DNA of 64,000 bases, from assembly GCF_002900365.1 (NCBI RefSeq), contig NZ_CP025979.1, positions 1,116,001-1,180,000 on the forward strand, in the 5' to 3' direction. Below are positions 16,758 to 26,406 of this stretch, one piece after another. A model generated the notes under the pieces. The model was not told the origin of the DNA. It was given only the letters and a program-made list of their open reading frames with translations, and made no database searches. The position numbers and the translations under genes are program-made. This stretch comes from Escherichia marmotae (GTDB lineage: Bacteria > Pseudomonadota > Gammaproteobacteria > Enterobacterales > Enterobacteriaceae). Every line of letters begins with the position of its first letter. Position 1 is the stretch's first letter.

Positions 16758-18554
16758 ATGCTTAAACGTTGTCTCTCTCCGCTCACCCTGGTCAATCAGG
16801 TTGCGCTTATTGTTTTGCTTTCTACCGCTATTGGACTGGCGGGGATGGCGGTTTCTGGCTGGCTGGTGCAAGGCGTTCAGGGCAGCGCTCATGCCATCAA
16901 CAAAGCAGGATCGCTGCGTATGCAAAGTTACCGCCTGCTGGCAGCGGTGCCATTAAGCGAGAAAGACACGCCGTTGCTAAAAGAGATGGAGCAAACCGCC
17001 TTTAGCCCAGAATTGAGCCGTGCCGCAGAACGCGACGGGCAACAGGAACAACTAAAAAGTTTGCAGGAGTACTGGCGCAATGAACTCGTTCCAGGACTAT
17101 TACGTGCGCAAACCAGAGAAACCGTATCGGCAGACGTCAGTCAGTTTGTTGCCGGGCTGGATCAGTTAGTCTCAGGTTTTGATCACACCACTGAAATGCG
17201 CATTGAGACGGTAGTGATGGTCCACCGGGTGATGGCGGTGTTTATGACATTGCTCTTGGTCTTCACCATTATCTGGCTGCGAGCGCGACTGCTGCAACCG
17301 TGGCGGCAATTGCTGGCGATGGCGAGTGCGGTAAGTCACCGTGATTTTAGCCAGCGGGCACATATCAGCGGTCGCAATGAAATGGCGATGTTAGGAACAG
17401 CGCTGAACAATATGTCTGCGGAACTGGCGGAGAGTTATGCCGTACTTGAGCAGCGAGTACGGGAAAAAACCGCCGGTCTGGAACATAAAAATCAGATCCT
17501 CTCTTTTTTGTGGCAGGCTAACCGTCGTTTGCATTCTCGCGCCCCGCTGTGTGAACGCCTGTCTCCCGTACTCAACGGCTTACAAAATTTAACCCTACTG
17601 CGTGATATCGAACTGCGGGTGTATGACACTGAAGATGAAGAGAACCATCAGGAGTTCACCTGCCAGTCGGATATGACCTGCGACGACAAAGGCTGCCAAC
17701 TCTGCCCGCGCGGCGTATTACCTGTTGGCGATCGCGGCACGACCCTGAAATGGCGACTGACCGATTCTCATATGCAGTACGGAATTTTGCTGGCGACTCT
17801 GCCGCAGGGCCGCCATCTAAGCCATGATCAACAGCAACTGGTGGATACGCTGGTTGAGCAATTAACCGCCACTCTGGCACTGGATCGCCATCAGGAACGC
17901 CAGCAGCAGTTGATCGTGATGGAAGAGCGTGCCACCATTGCGCGCGAACTGCATGATTCTATTGCCCAATCTCTCTCTTGCATGAAGATGCAGGTGAGTT
18001 GTTTACAGATGCAAGGCGACGCGCTGCCAGAAAGCAGCCGCGACCTGTTAAGCCAGATCCGTAACGAACTGAATGCTTCCTGGGCGCAGTTGCGTGAGCT
18101 GCTCACCACATTCCGTTTACAGCTCACCGAACCGGGGTTACGCCCGGCACTGGAAGCAAGTTGTGAAGAATACAGCGCCAAATTTGGCTTTCCGGTGAAG
18201 CTGGATTACCAATTGCCACCGCGCCTGGTGCCTTCGCATCAGGCAATCCATCTGTTGCAAATTGCCCGTGAGGCATTAAGTAACGCCCTCAAACATTCGC
18301 AAGCGAGCGAGGTCGTGGTAACAGTGGCGCAAAACGATAATCAGGTCAAATTGACCGTCCAGGATAACGGCTGCGGAGTGCCTGAAAATGCCATCCGCAG
18401 CAATCACTACGGCATGATAATTATGCGTGACCGTGCGCAAAGTCTGCGTGGCGACTGCCGCGTCCGCCGTCGTGAATCAGGTGGCACCGAAGTGGTGGTC
18501 ACTTTTATTCCCGAAAAAACTTTCACAGACGTCCAAGGAGATACCCATGAGTAA
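16758..18554 (+). CDS. narX: nitrate/nitrite sensor histidine kinase
   Basis: NarX senses periplasmic nitrate and nitrite and phosphorylates NarL (and NarP). The start at 16758 follows AAGGAAGAGG and gives 598 residues. Domains in order are a first transmembrane helix (about 15-37), a periplasmic sensor with the P-box ([20 protein letters not shown] begins near 43), a second helix (about 152-174), HAMP, a Cys-rich central module ([15 protein letters not shown]), a HisKA_3 phosphoacceptor in [10 protein letters not shown], and an HATPase with NALKH and DNGCG. It overlaps narL by 8 bases. Confidence 0.97.
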
Positions 18555-19197
18555 TCAGGAACCGGCTACTATCCTGCTGATCGACGATCACCCGATGCTG
18601 CGAACTGGCGTAAAACAGCTTATCAGCATGGCCCCCGATATCACCGTGGTTGGCGAAGCAAGTAATGGCGAGCAGGGTATTGAACTGGCGGAATCTCTCG
18701 ATCCGGATCTGATTCTGCTTGATCTGAATATGCCCGGCATGAACGGTCTGGAAACGCTGGATAAACTGCGTGAAAAATCTTTATCCGGTCGCATTGTGGT
18801 ATTCAGCGTCTCTAACCATGAAGAGGACGTGGTCACCGCCCTGAAACGCGGCGCAGATGGCTATCTGTTAAAAGATATGGAGCCGGAAGATCTGTTGAAA
18901 GCGTTACATCAGGCTGCTGCTGGCGAAATGGTATTAAGCGAGGCGTTAACCCCCGTTCTGGCCGCCAGCCTGCGTGCTAACCGCGCGACTACTGAACGCG
19001 ACGTCAACCAGTTAACGCCGCGCGAGCGCGATATTCTGAAGCTGATTGCTCAGGGCTTACCGAATAAGATGATTGCCCGCCGCCTGGACATCACAGAAAG
19101 CACGGTAAAAGTACATGTGAAGCACATGCTGAAAAAAATGAAGCTCAAATCTCGTGTGGAAGCCGCGGTATGGGTGCATCAGGAACGTATTTTCTGA
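18547..19197 (+). CDS. narL: nitrate/nitrite response regulator
   Basis: NarL is the DNA-binding partner of NarX and NarQ; it activates narG and narK and represses other anaerobic respiratory genes. It has 216 residues: a receiver domain with acidic DDH near the N-terminus and phospho-Asp in [11 protein letters not shown], and a C-terminal LuxR-type helix-turn-helix ([15 protein letters not shown] ... [11 protein letters not shown]). The start at 18547 is within the narX end and is preceded by AAGGAG. The next gene, ychO, is convergent with no gap. Confidence 0.98.
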
Positions 19198-20592
19198 TTA
19201 TGGTTCCCAGCGCAGTTCGTCCTTTGCCATCGCATCGAAAGGTTCGGCAAGCGTTAGCGTGATCTCATTGGAGGAGACACGCTGTCCCTGGTTATCTTCC
19301 ACCACCACCGACAATCGCCAGTGATTGCTCGCCCCTTCCCCGCTCTGCCAGTCCGGCATGATCAGCGTCCAGCCATCCGTACTGTTGGCAGTTGCTCCCG
19401 ACGTCAGACTTAACATCTGCGTATCTCCCTGCCAGATCAATTGGCGAATACCGTAACGACTGTGGATTTGTAATTTCAGCGGTACAGATTCGCCGGGTTT
19501 AAGATCCCAGGGCGGCGTCGCCAGAAACACCGTTAAAGTTTTACGCTGATGATACTCAATAACCGGCAAATTATTTCGCTGCGGATTGTCATAGCGACTA
19601 CCGCGCAGCGACTGACTTTCCGCAACTTCACCAGCAGACAGTTGTTTATTGAGCGGCACGCCAAAACGGTAGTTAATATTCAGTCCGAGGTTATTTTGGC
19701 GTTCTCCACTTTCGCCTTGTTTATGCTGGGCGGTCACTGTGACGAGTGGCACAGGTGTGTAATTTAGCCCCAGACTCAAGGCAACTGGATTGTGATACCC
19801 CGTGCCAGAGTTAAACAGATCAACACTCTGGCCAAAATATTGTTCGACGCTGACGCTGGTGTTGATATGTTGGTAAAACGGCATTCGCATTCGGGCGGTC
19901 AGATCGTAACCGCGCGCCATACGTTGCTCAAGCGAAGCTGTCTGTTCACGCCATGAGGCAAAAGGCTGATAATAATTTGCCGACAGGCGCAGATATTCTC
20001 CCCAGGCTTCAGCGCCAAAGCCTGCCCGCTGAAGATTTTCATCCAACAAGTTGTCATAAAACGTGTTGTATCCCATCAACCACGAGCCATGCTTCCAGCG
20101 TTGACCCACGCCAAGATTACTTACCAGACCATCGTCCTGCTGGGTCAGTCCAACCTGGCTCCATGTGAGATAGCGCTCGTTATCCAGCAACGGTACAAAC
20201 CAGCTTCCCCGACTTCCGGTGAAATGTCCTTCGTTATCCACTTTGACGTCAACACTGGCGTTCCCCCACGGCGAAAGCCAGGATTCTACATGCTGATTAA
20301 CCTGCTGGCTAAGCGCATCACGGACTTTTCCCAGCGCAAAGGCTTTCGCTTGTTCGCCTGTATCCTGACCGTTATCAGTCATACTGGTTTCACCAAAATC
20401 TTTCACAATTTCAGCGAAGTGTTTTTCACCGTCATGATTTTCCGGTGCCATTCCTAAATCCGGCAGACCATCATTATCGTTATCAAAAGGATTTGCCGAT
20501 TGCTGCTCAAAGGATGGCTGTGCATCAGCCATACCGCCTGCCAGCAGCAAGAGTAAAAAAAGCGGGATAACACGAAAGACGATACGGCTCAA
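19198..20592 (-). CDS. ychO: inverse autotransporter/invasin-like protein
   Basis: YchO (464 residues) has an intimin/invasin-type beta-domain: after a signal peptide (VIPLFLLLLLAGGMADA) a long region with repeated short beta-strand patterns (for example WKHGSWLMGYNTFYDN, LSLGLNYTPVPLVTV) is followed by an Ig-like C-terminal part. It is expected in the outer membrane. Its function is unclear; adhesion has been suggested for the family. Length agrees with K-12. Its stop abuts the narL stop. Confidence 0.93.
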   Translation of the reverse strand: MSRIVFRVIPLFLLLLLAGGMADAQPSFEQQSANPFDNDNDGLPDLGMAPENHDGEKHFAEIVKDFGETSMTDNGQDTGEQAKAFALGKVRDALSQQVNQHVESWLSPWGNASVDVKVDNEGHFTGSRGSWFVPLLDNERYLTWSQVGLTQQDDGLVSNLGVGQRWKHGSWLMGYNTFYDNLLDENLQRAGFGAEAWGEYLRLSANYYQPFASWREQTASLEQRMARGYDLTARMRMPFYQHINTSVSVEQYFGQSVDLFNSGTGYHNPVALSLGLNYTPVPLVTVTAQHKQGESGERQNNLGLNINYRFGVPLNKQLSAGEVAESQSLRGSRYDNPQRNNLPVIEYHQRKTLTVFLATPPWDLKPGESVPLKLQIHSRYGIRQLIWQGDTQMLSLTSGATANSTDGWTLIMPDWQSGEGASNHWRLSVVVEDNQGQRVSSNEITLTLAEPFDAMAKDELRWEP

Positions 20593-20775
20593 AACGTCAG
20601 TAGTTTCCGATAAAAATGAACACTCATTACTTTATAGAATAACGATTACTGGTAACTTTTCTCGTACTTTCTCACGCTTTATGGAAAATCCTAAAAATGC
20701 GGCAAATTGGTCAGACAGCACAAAAACAGTAAGATATAAATAGAAAGTCTAATTCTCTGAATACAGGAGTGAATA

Positions 20776-21129
20776 ATGCAAAAAATCGTGATCGTTGCCA
20801 ATGGAGCCCCCTACGGGAGTGAATCCTTATTTAACAGCCTGCGGCTGGCCATTGCGCTACGAGAGCAGAAGAGCGACCTGGATCTGCGTCTGTTTCTGAT
20901 GTCTGATGCGGTCACTGCCGGATTGCGCGGACAAAAACCAGGGGAAGGCTACAATATTCAGCAAATGCTGGAGATCCTCACGGCGCAAAATGTACCCGTG
21001 AAACTGTGCAAGACCTGCACCGATGGTCGCGGCATCAGCCCACTTCCGCTGATTGACGGGGTTGAAATTGGCACTCTGGTCGAACTGGCGCAATGGACGC
21101 TGGCAGCCGATAAAGTGCTCACATTTTAA
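20776..21129 (+). CDS. ychN: DsrE/YchN-family protein
   Basis: This 117-residue cytoplasmic protein of the DsrE/F family forms hexamers in K-12. Two conserved Cys (KLCKTCTDGRG) lie at the position of the family's sulfur-transfer cysteines. It has a consensus ribosome-binding site (CAGGAG) before the ATG. The physiological role is not established. It stands alone between ychO and chaC. Confidence 0.95.
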   Translation: MQKIVIVANGAPYGSESLFNSLRLAIALREQKSDLDLRLFLMSDAVTAGLRGQKPGEGYNIQQMLEILTAQNVPVKLCKTCTDGRGISPLPLIDGVEIGTLVELAQWTLAADKVLTF

Positions 21130-21172
21130 TGTCTGGCGGGGCGTCCGACGCCCCACTATGACAGATGTTTCA

Positions 21173-21868
21173 TCAGGCAAATCCTGGCCGTAACACACCA
21201 TCCGGAAAATTATCCGCCAGCAGTTTTTTCACCGACACCAGCAAATCATTTAACCCGTCATCTTGCATCCCCAGCTTGATAAGCTCTTGTTCCAGTGAAA
21301 ACAGGTATTGTGCGTTGGTTCCCAGCGGACCGCTCGCTGACGCAATCAACGGCGCGATGACCTGAGCACGAGTGTCGGATTCATATTCTGGATGCCGTGG
21401 ATCCATAATAAATACCAGTGCGTTTACTGTGCGCCCGTCATCAAGATCAAGCTGGCACCAGGTTGGCAGATAACAGCCAGTAATCATCTCCCGCTTCCAC
21501 AGCAAAGTCAGTTCCTGCTCGAGCGACCCTTCCGGTAAGCGATACGCCACCCCTGTGGTGCGACCGCCCTCTTTCAGGGCAAGCATCCGTCCCGGCTGGT
21601 GCACTGTCCCGCGCCCCGCGGTCAGACGCAGGCAAAACGCCCGGTGCCACCCAACCAGCGTACCGGTACACGACTCGATAAACTCCAGCGCCGGATTCCA
21701 CATCAGCGACCCATAGCCGAAGATCCACACCGGTCCGTTATCAGGACGGCAAGCCAGCGTCGCCGCCAGCGAGGCCGCCCGTTGTTCTGCTGACCATAAG
21801 AGTGATTCTTCAATGGCACCAAATGCCGTTTTACAATCGGCATTCATTAAGAAATCACGCGTTATCAC
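21173..21868 (-). CDS. chaC: glutathione-specific gamma-glutamylcyclotransferase
   Basis: ChaC degrades glutathione to 5-oxoproline and Cys-Gly. It is 231 residues from a GTG at 21868 that follows a strong GGAGG; longer frames with other starts are not needed. The gamma-glutamyl cyclotransferase binding motif GYGSLMW is visible, with the catalytic Glu in the middle of the protein. The gene lies in the cha locus beside chaB and chaA, although no transport role is shown. Confidence 0.95.
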   Translation of the reverse strand: MITRDFLMNADCKTAFGAIEESLLWSAEQRAASLAATLACRPDNGPVWIFGYGSLMWNPALEFIESCTGTLVGWHRAFCLRLTAGRGTVHQPGRMLALKEGGRTTGVAYRLPEGSLEQELTLLWKREMITGCYLPTWCQLDLDDGRTVNALVFIMDPRHPEYESDTRAQVIAPLIASASGPLGTNAQYLFSLEQELIKLGMQDDGLNDLLVSVKKLLADNFPDGVLRPGFA

Positions 21869-22025
21869 CTTATACCTCCGCCACTGCATACTTCCTTGCG
21901 ACAACTTATTGGTGTCTTCCGGACATTTTTACTGCTCATTTTGAAACCACTCTCGGGACAATATGCATTTCTCAGACCACTTGCAAGGCGACGCCGCACG
22001 AATAGCTTTAGTTCATCTCTGGGGA

Positions 22026-22256
22026 TTACTCTTTTTTATGCCATTTATCATCATCCCCTTTGGCATATTCATGTTTCACTGCGGACCAGGCCACTTTATG
22101 CGCTGTCTCTTCACGACTGGCGTCATCACGCCGATCTTCTTTATTTTTATATTGATCCCAGGCGCTGTTGAATGCCTCTTTATAGATATCCTGGGCATGA
22201 GACGGTAGAACGCGTTTTACATTTTCTGGCAGATCGCTTTTTGTTTTATACGGCAT
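22026..22256 (-). CDS. chaB: ChaB protein
   Basis: A 76-residue protein rich in charged residues with the ChaB fold (PYKTKSDLPENVKRVLPSHA and a C-terminal WSAVKHEYAK segment). Earlier work linked it to regulation of ChaA; the molecular role is uncertain. It lies between chaC and the divergent chaA. Confidence 0.95.
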   Translation of the reverse strand: MPYKTKSDLPENVKRVLPSHAQDIYKEAFNSAWDQYKNKEDRRDDASREETAHKVAWSAVKHEYAKGDDDKWHKKE

Positions 22257-22524
22257 TATTGACTCCTTTTTAAAGGTGAACTTTAAGTGTGGTCAACAAT
22301 ACCCACGCTTGCCAGCGTATAAGAATTCCCACGTTAGAATCTTCTTAAGAGACGCTAATACAAACATTGGCTAAACGCGTTGATTATTTTTATCCCCCAA
22401 AGAGTAAAAAAGCGGCAGCGGGGTAAAATTTCGTAAAATGTTACCGATATCCAGACACTTTCTGTTATTTTTTCCACCGATTTATTACATTTCCGACAAA
22501 TTCATCTGCAAAGGGATAACCATA

Positions 22525-23625
22525 ATGACAAATGCTCACGAGGCGGTAAAAACCCGCCACAAGGAGACCTCGCTTATTTTCCCGGTTCTGGCGCTGGTGG
22601 TGCTGTTCCTGTGGGGAAGCGCTCAGACACTACCAGTGGTCATTGCCATCAACCTTCTTGCGCTTATTGGTATTTTAAGCAGTGCCTTTAGTGTTGTCCG
22701 TCATGCTGACGTATTAGCGCATCGCCTGGGTGAACCTTATGGTTCTCTTATTCTTAGCCTTTCCGTGGTTATTCTTGAAGTCAGTCTGATCTCAGCCTTA
22801 ATGGCGACCGGCGATGCCGCGCCGACGTTAATGCGAGATACGCTCTATTCAATCATTATGATTGTTACCGGTGGGCTGGTTGGTTTTTCATTACTGTTGG
22901 GCGGACGCAAATTTGCCACCCAATATATGAATCTGTTTGGTATTAAACAGTATTTGATCGCCCTGTTTCCGCTGGCAATTATTGTGCTGGTATTCCCGAT
23001 GGCTCTGCCTGCGGCGAATTTCTCAACCGGTCAGGCGTTACTGGTGGCTTTAATTTCCGCGGCAATGTACGGCGTATTTTTGCTGATTCAGACCAAAACG
23101 CACCAGAGTCTGTTTGTCTATGAGCACGAGGATGACAGCGATGATGACGATCCGCACCACGGCAAACCGTCTGCCCATAGCAGTCTGTGGCATGCTGTCT
23201 GGTTGATTATCCATCTGATAGCGGTGATTGCAGTCACCAAAATGAACGCCAGCCCACTGGAAACGCTCCTCACCAGCATGAATGCCCCGGTGGCCTTTAC
23301 CGGTTTCATGGTGGCACTGTTGATTCTTTCGCCGGAAGGTTTAGGGGCGTTAAAAGCCGTATTAAACAACCAGGTCCAGCGTGCGATGAATCTGTTCTTT
23401 GGTTCGGTATTAGCGACAATTTCGCTGACCGTACCTGTCGTGACGCTGATCGCCTTTCTGACGGGCAACGAATTGCAGTTTGCTCTTGGTGCACCGGAGA
23501 TGGTGGTGATGGTGGCCTCTTTAGTACTGTGTCATATCTCATTCTCCACCGGGCGTACTAACGTCCTCAACGGCGCAGCGCATCTGGCTCTGTTTGCCGC
23601 CTATTTGATGACGATATTTGCCTGA
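22525..23625 (+). CDS. chaA: Na+(K+)/Ca2+:H+ antiporter
   Basis: ChaA is an inner-membrane cation antiporter of the CaCA family that exports Na+, K+ or Ca2+ at alkaline pH. It has 366 residues from ATG 22525 (GGGATAACC upstream). The two homologous alpha-repeat motifs are visible as EVSLISALMATGD and SPEGLGALKAVLNN. The central cytoplasmic loop is highly acidic (HEDDSDDDDPHHG). Ten or eleven hydrophobic helices are expected. Confidence 0.97.
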   Translation: MTNAHEAVKTRHKETSLIFPVLALVVLFLWGSAQTLPVVIAINLLALIGILSSAFSVVRHADVLAHRLGEPYGSLILSLSVVILEVSLISALMATGDAAPTLMRDTLYSIIMIVTGGLVGFSLLLGGRKFATQYMNLFGIKQYLIALFPLAIIVLVFPMALPAANFSTGQALLVALISAAMYGVFLLIQTKTHQSLFVYEHEDDSDDDDPHHGKPSAHSSLWHAVWLIIHLIAVIAVTKMNASPLETLLTSMNAPVAFTGFMVALLILSPEGLGALKAVLNNQVQRAMNLFFGSVLATISLTVPVVTLIAFLTGNELQFALGAPEMVVMVASLVLCHISFSTGRTNVLNGAAHLALFAAYLMTIFA

Positions 23626-23859
23626 CATTGATATCTCCCCTGATGACAGAGATCGGGGGAGATAAGAAAAATCCCTCCGAGTTTCATCTCTTTTGACCTT
23701 CCTGAGTAATTCATTAATCAGAATTGCGAGCCTGTGCCACCGCTTGCACGAAATCACTGCAACAGTTGGTGAAAATCCGGAATGTACTCTTCATTACGAA
23801 CGTTTCAGGGGTGAAGTAAAGAAAACTTGAAGTGTAGTATCCACGCCAAGCCGGAGTTA

Positions 23860-24030
23860 TCCGGTGAGGCGCAATGTTGTGGGGGCTTTATCCCTGGCGG
23901 CATTGGTTGCTGGAAAGAGAAAACCCCCGCACGTTGAGAGGTCAAACCTGACAACAGAACGGGGGCTAATCTTGAAACCAGACACTTCAAGAATAGCCGC
24001 AAAACGTTGTCATTACAACAAAAAGGCGGC
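23860..24030. ncRNA. ldr leader / possible rdl antisense region
   Basis: The sequence ahead of the broken ldr gene keeps the GC-rich inverted block (AACCCCCGCACGTTGAGAGG ... ACAACAGAACGGGGGCT), which can pair CCCCCG with CGGGGG. In K-12 ldr loci this leader is overlapped by the small antisense RNA Rdl. I could not place rdl ends or its promoter. Confidence 0.4.
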
Positions 24031-24033
24031 TAT

Positions 24034-24131
24034 ATGACGCTCGCGCAGTTTGCCATAACTTTCTGGCAGCACCGATCCTTGCGGGAATTATCACCGCAGC
24101 GATTGTCGGCTGGTGGCGTAACCGGAAATAA
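24034..24131 (+). pseudogene. ldr: frameshifted ldr-type toxic small membrane peptide gene
   Basis: The start (MTLAQFAITFW) and the end (frame reading ILAGIITAAIVGWWRNRK) match the 35-residue Ldr toxins of type I toxin-antitoxin systems. However, the reading frame is 98 nt instead of 108. Ten bases are missing after TTCTGG, where the family encodes HDLAAP, so translation from the start shifts and loses the hydrophobic segment. K-12 has three ldr copies at this place. Flanking conserved leader and terminator remain. The product would not be toxic as an Ldr. Confidence 0.85.
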
Positions 24132-24180
24132 GGTGAAGACGGGTGTCAGGCTGCCGTGATGGCAATATGCGCCCGAAACC

Positions 24181-24212
24181 GGCCGCAGGAGTAACAACCT
24201 GCGGCCTTTTTT
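24181..24212 (+). terminator. terminator after the ldr remnant
   Basis: GGCCGCAGG, an eight-base loop, CCTGCGGCC and a T run: a strong intrinsic terminator typical of ldr transcripts. Confidence 0.85.
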
Positions 24213-24310
24213 GTATCCTTTGGCCATAAAAAACTGCACCTTAATCAGTTGGGTGTCCAACTTTTGGGGTGCAGCCAAAACGCTAAGACTTTTGTTTTTA
24301 AGCAAAAAGA

Positions 24311-25165
24311 TTACTTGCTGGTATCGAGTTCTTCGAAACCTTTAACCAGCTCATCAATTGCTTTCATCTGCTTGAGGAATGGTTCCAGTTTCGCCAGCGG
24401 CAGCGCGGATGGACCATCGCATTTCGCATGTTCCGGATCCGGATGCGCTTCAATAAACAAACCAGCCAGACCTACTGCCATACCGGCACGTGCCAGTTCG
24501 GCCACCTGGGCACGACGACCACCGGAAGCTGCACCAAACGGATCGCGGCATTGCAGTGCGTGGGTAACGTCGAAAATTACCGGCGAGTTGCCAGACACTT
24601 TCTTCATTACGCTGAAGCCCAGCATATCGACAACCAGGTTGTCATAACCGAAGTTAGCGCCACGATCGCAAAGAATAACTTTTTCGTTGCCGCCTTCTTT
24701 GAATTTATCAACGATGTTACCCATCTGGCCTGGGCTGACAAACTGTGGTTTCTTGACGTTAATTACCGCACCAGTTTTCGCCATGGCTTCCACCAGATCG
24801 GTCTGGCGAGCAAGAAACGCCGGTAGCTGAATCACATCCACAACATCAGCAACAGGCTGTGCCTGGCTTGGCTCGTGAACGTCGGTGATAATTTTTACGC
24901 CAAAAGTTTGCTTCAGCTCCTGGAAGATTTTCATCCCTTCTTCCAGGCCCGGCCCACGATAAGAGTGGATGGAGGAGCGGTTGGCTTTGTCAAAAGAGGC
25001 TTTGAACACGTAAGGGATACCCAATTTCTGGGTTACGGTTACGTAGTGCTCGCAAATGCGCATCGCCAGATCGCGGGATTCCAGCACGTTCATACCGCCA
25101 AACAGCACGAACGGCAGGTCATTTGCTACGTTGATGTCGCCAATGCTAACCACTTTTTGTTTCAT
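24311..25165 (-). CDS. kdsA: KDO-8-phosphate synthase
   Basis: KdsA condenses PEP with arabinose 5-phosphate to KDO-8-phosphate for the inner core of lipopolysaccharide; it is essential. It has 284 residues with the DAHP-synthase-like barrel (KASFDKANRSS, DRGANFGYDNLVVDM, FDVTHALQCRDP). It is the last gene of the hemA-prfA-prmC-sirB2-sirB1-kdsA block on the minus strand. Confidence 0.98.
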   Translation of the reverse strand: MKQKVVSIGDINVANDLPFVLFGGMNVLESRDLAMRICEHYVTVTQKLGIPYVFKASFDKANRSSIHSYRGPGLEEGMKIFQELKQTFGVKIITDVHEPSQAQPVADVVDVIQLPAFLARQTDLVEAMAKTGAVINVKKPQFVSPGQMGNIVDKFKEGGNEKVILCDRGANFGYDNLVVDMLGFSVMKKVSGNSPVIFDVTHALQCRDPFGAASGGRRAQVAELARAGMAVGLAGLFIEAHPDPEHAKCDGPSALPLAKLEPFLKQMKAIDELVKGFEELDTSK

Positions 25166-25200
25166 AGGATCGCCTTAATCTTAAGTAAAATGTCGATTAA

Positions 25201-26010
25201 TTAATGCAGCACAATATGTTTATGCGCGATGTTATTAATTTGCGCACGGATCATTTCGCTGATCGGGTCTTCCGGACACTGTTCAACGAAATAACTTAAA
25301 TCATTCAACGCAACGTGTTCGCAATCCAGTTGCGCGTAAATCAACCCGCGATCGCGAATTTCATACGGATCTTCCGGGTTGAACTGTAACAAGGCTTCGC
25401 TGGTGCGTAATGCAAGTTCCATCTGGTTTTCTTCCATCAGTGATGCTTTCAGCGTATCCAACAGCTTGCGGATAACCTCAATGTTATCTGCTTCATCCAG
25501 GTCTTCATAAAACAGTTCCGCAGATGGGCTGATATTTCCCTTTAACCATATATCCAGCATATGTTCGCTTAACGATTCACCGTTAAAAGGGTTAATCAGC
25601 CAAATTTCGCCATCCGAACATTCAATGCGCAAAATAAGCTGCGTCGGGAAAATCACCGGCAGTAGCGGCAAATCGAGACGATTAGCGACCCACAACAAAA
25701 TGGCACCTAACGATACCGCACTGCCCTGCCTGTTCTTCAACACATGGTCAAGCCATAAAGCATCGGAGAGGCGATAAACACCGCGTGAGGCTTTAAACCC
25801 CCATTCGCCGTAAAACAGCGCGATCAATTTTTCCAACTGCTCTTCTAAAGGTAGAAGCTGGTTAATTTCTTCCTTCGCCAGACTAACGAGACGCTCCAGT
25901 TCGTCGTATACATCTTGCGAGGGAAAATCGCGGCGGATTGCTTCGCAAGCCAGGATCATGCCTTCGCACAGCGGCGCTTTATTAAATTCGAAATCAGCTA
26001 ACGATCTCAT
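25201..26010 (-). CDS. sirB1: SirB1/YchA family protein (transglutaminase-like, TPR)
   Basis: A 269-residue soluble protein with a SirB1 N-terminal transglutaminase-like region (SDALWLDHVLKNRQGSAVSLGAILLWVA) and C-terminal TPR-like helices. It was named from Salmonella, where the locus influenced invasion gene expression; its biochemical role is not known. It lies 3 bp downstream of sirB2 and 35 bp before kdsA. Confidence 0.93.
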   Translation of the reverse strand: MRSLADFEFNKAPLCEGMILACEAIRRDFPSQDVYDELERLVSLAKEEINQLLPLEEQLEKLIALFYGEWGFKASRGVYRLSDALWLDHVLKNRQGSAVSLGAILLWVANRLDLPLLPVIFPTQLILRIECSDGEIWLINPFNGESLSEHMLDIWLKGNISPSAELFYEDLDEADNIEVIRKLLDTLKASLMEENQMELALRTSEALLQFNPEDPYEIRDRGLIYAQLDCEHVALNDLSYFVEQCPEDPISEMIRAQINNIAHKHIVLH

Positions 26011-26013
26011 GAC

Positions 26014-26406
26014 TTACCCCAGTAACGGTACTTTTGTGGTGGCGAGTTTAATGATGATGTACAGCACCACCAGCGCCAGCGGGAAGGTAATAATGCGCAC
26101 CTGCTGACTGTGCACCCGACGGTAATCGAGAGCAATAAAACCCAAAACGATATAAATGATAACTCCAAACAGCTTTTCAGTCAGCCATTGTGCCTGCCCG
26201 GAAAATGGCAGGATGTGCGCTTTAGCCATCAGCGCAACGCCGCTAAACAATAACACTGTATCAATAACTGGCGGCAATACTCGCGTCCAGCGAGCAAATG
26301 CCAGTGAATGCTCCTGGTAGCGTAACCAAAAACGCAGGGCTAAAAAGCCGACAGAAAGCACGATACTGATGAGATGAACGCAAAGCAGCGTGTTGAAACT
26401 TGTCAT
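26014..26406 (-). CDS. sirB2: SirB2 family inner membrane protein
   Basis: A 130-residue protein with four hydrophobic helices, of the SirB family (LLCVHLISIVLSVGFLALRFWLR at the N-terminus). Function is unknown. Its start overlaps the end of prmC by 4 bases, so it is in the same transcription unit. Confidence 0.93.
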   Translation of the reverse strand: MTSFNTLLCVHLISIVLSVGFLALRFWLRYQEHSLAFARWTRVLPPVIDTVLLFSGVALMAKAHILPFSGQAQWLTEKLFGVIIYIVLGFIALDYRRVHSQQVRIITFPLALVVLYIIIKLATTKVPLLG

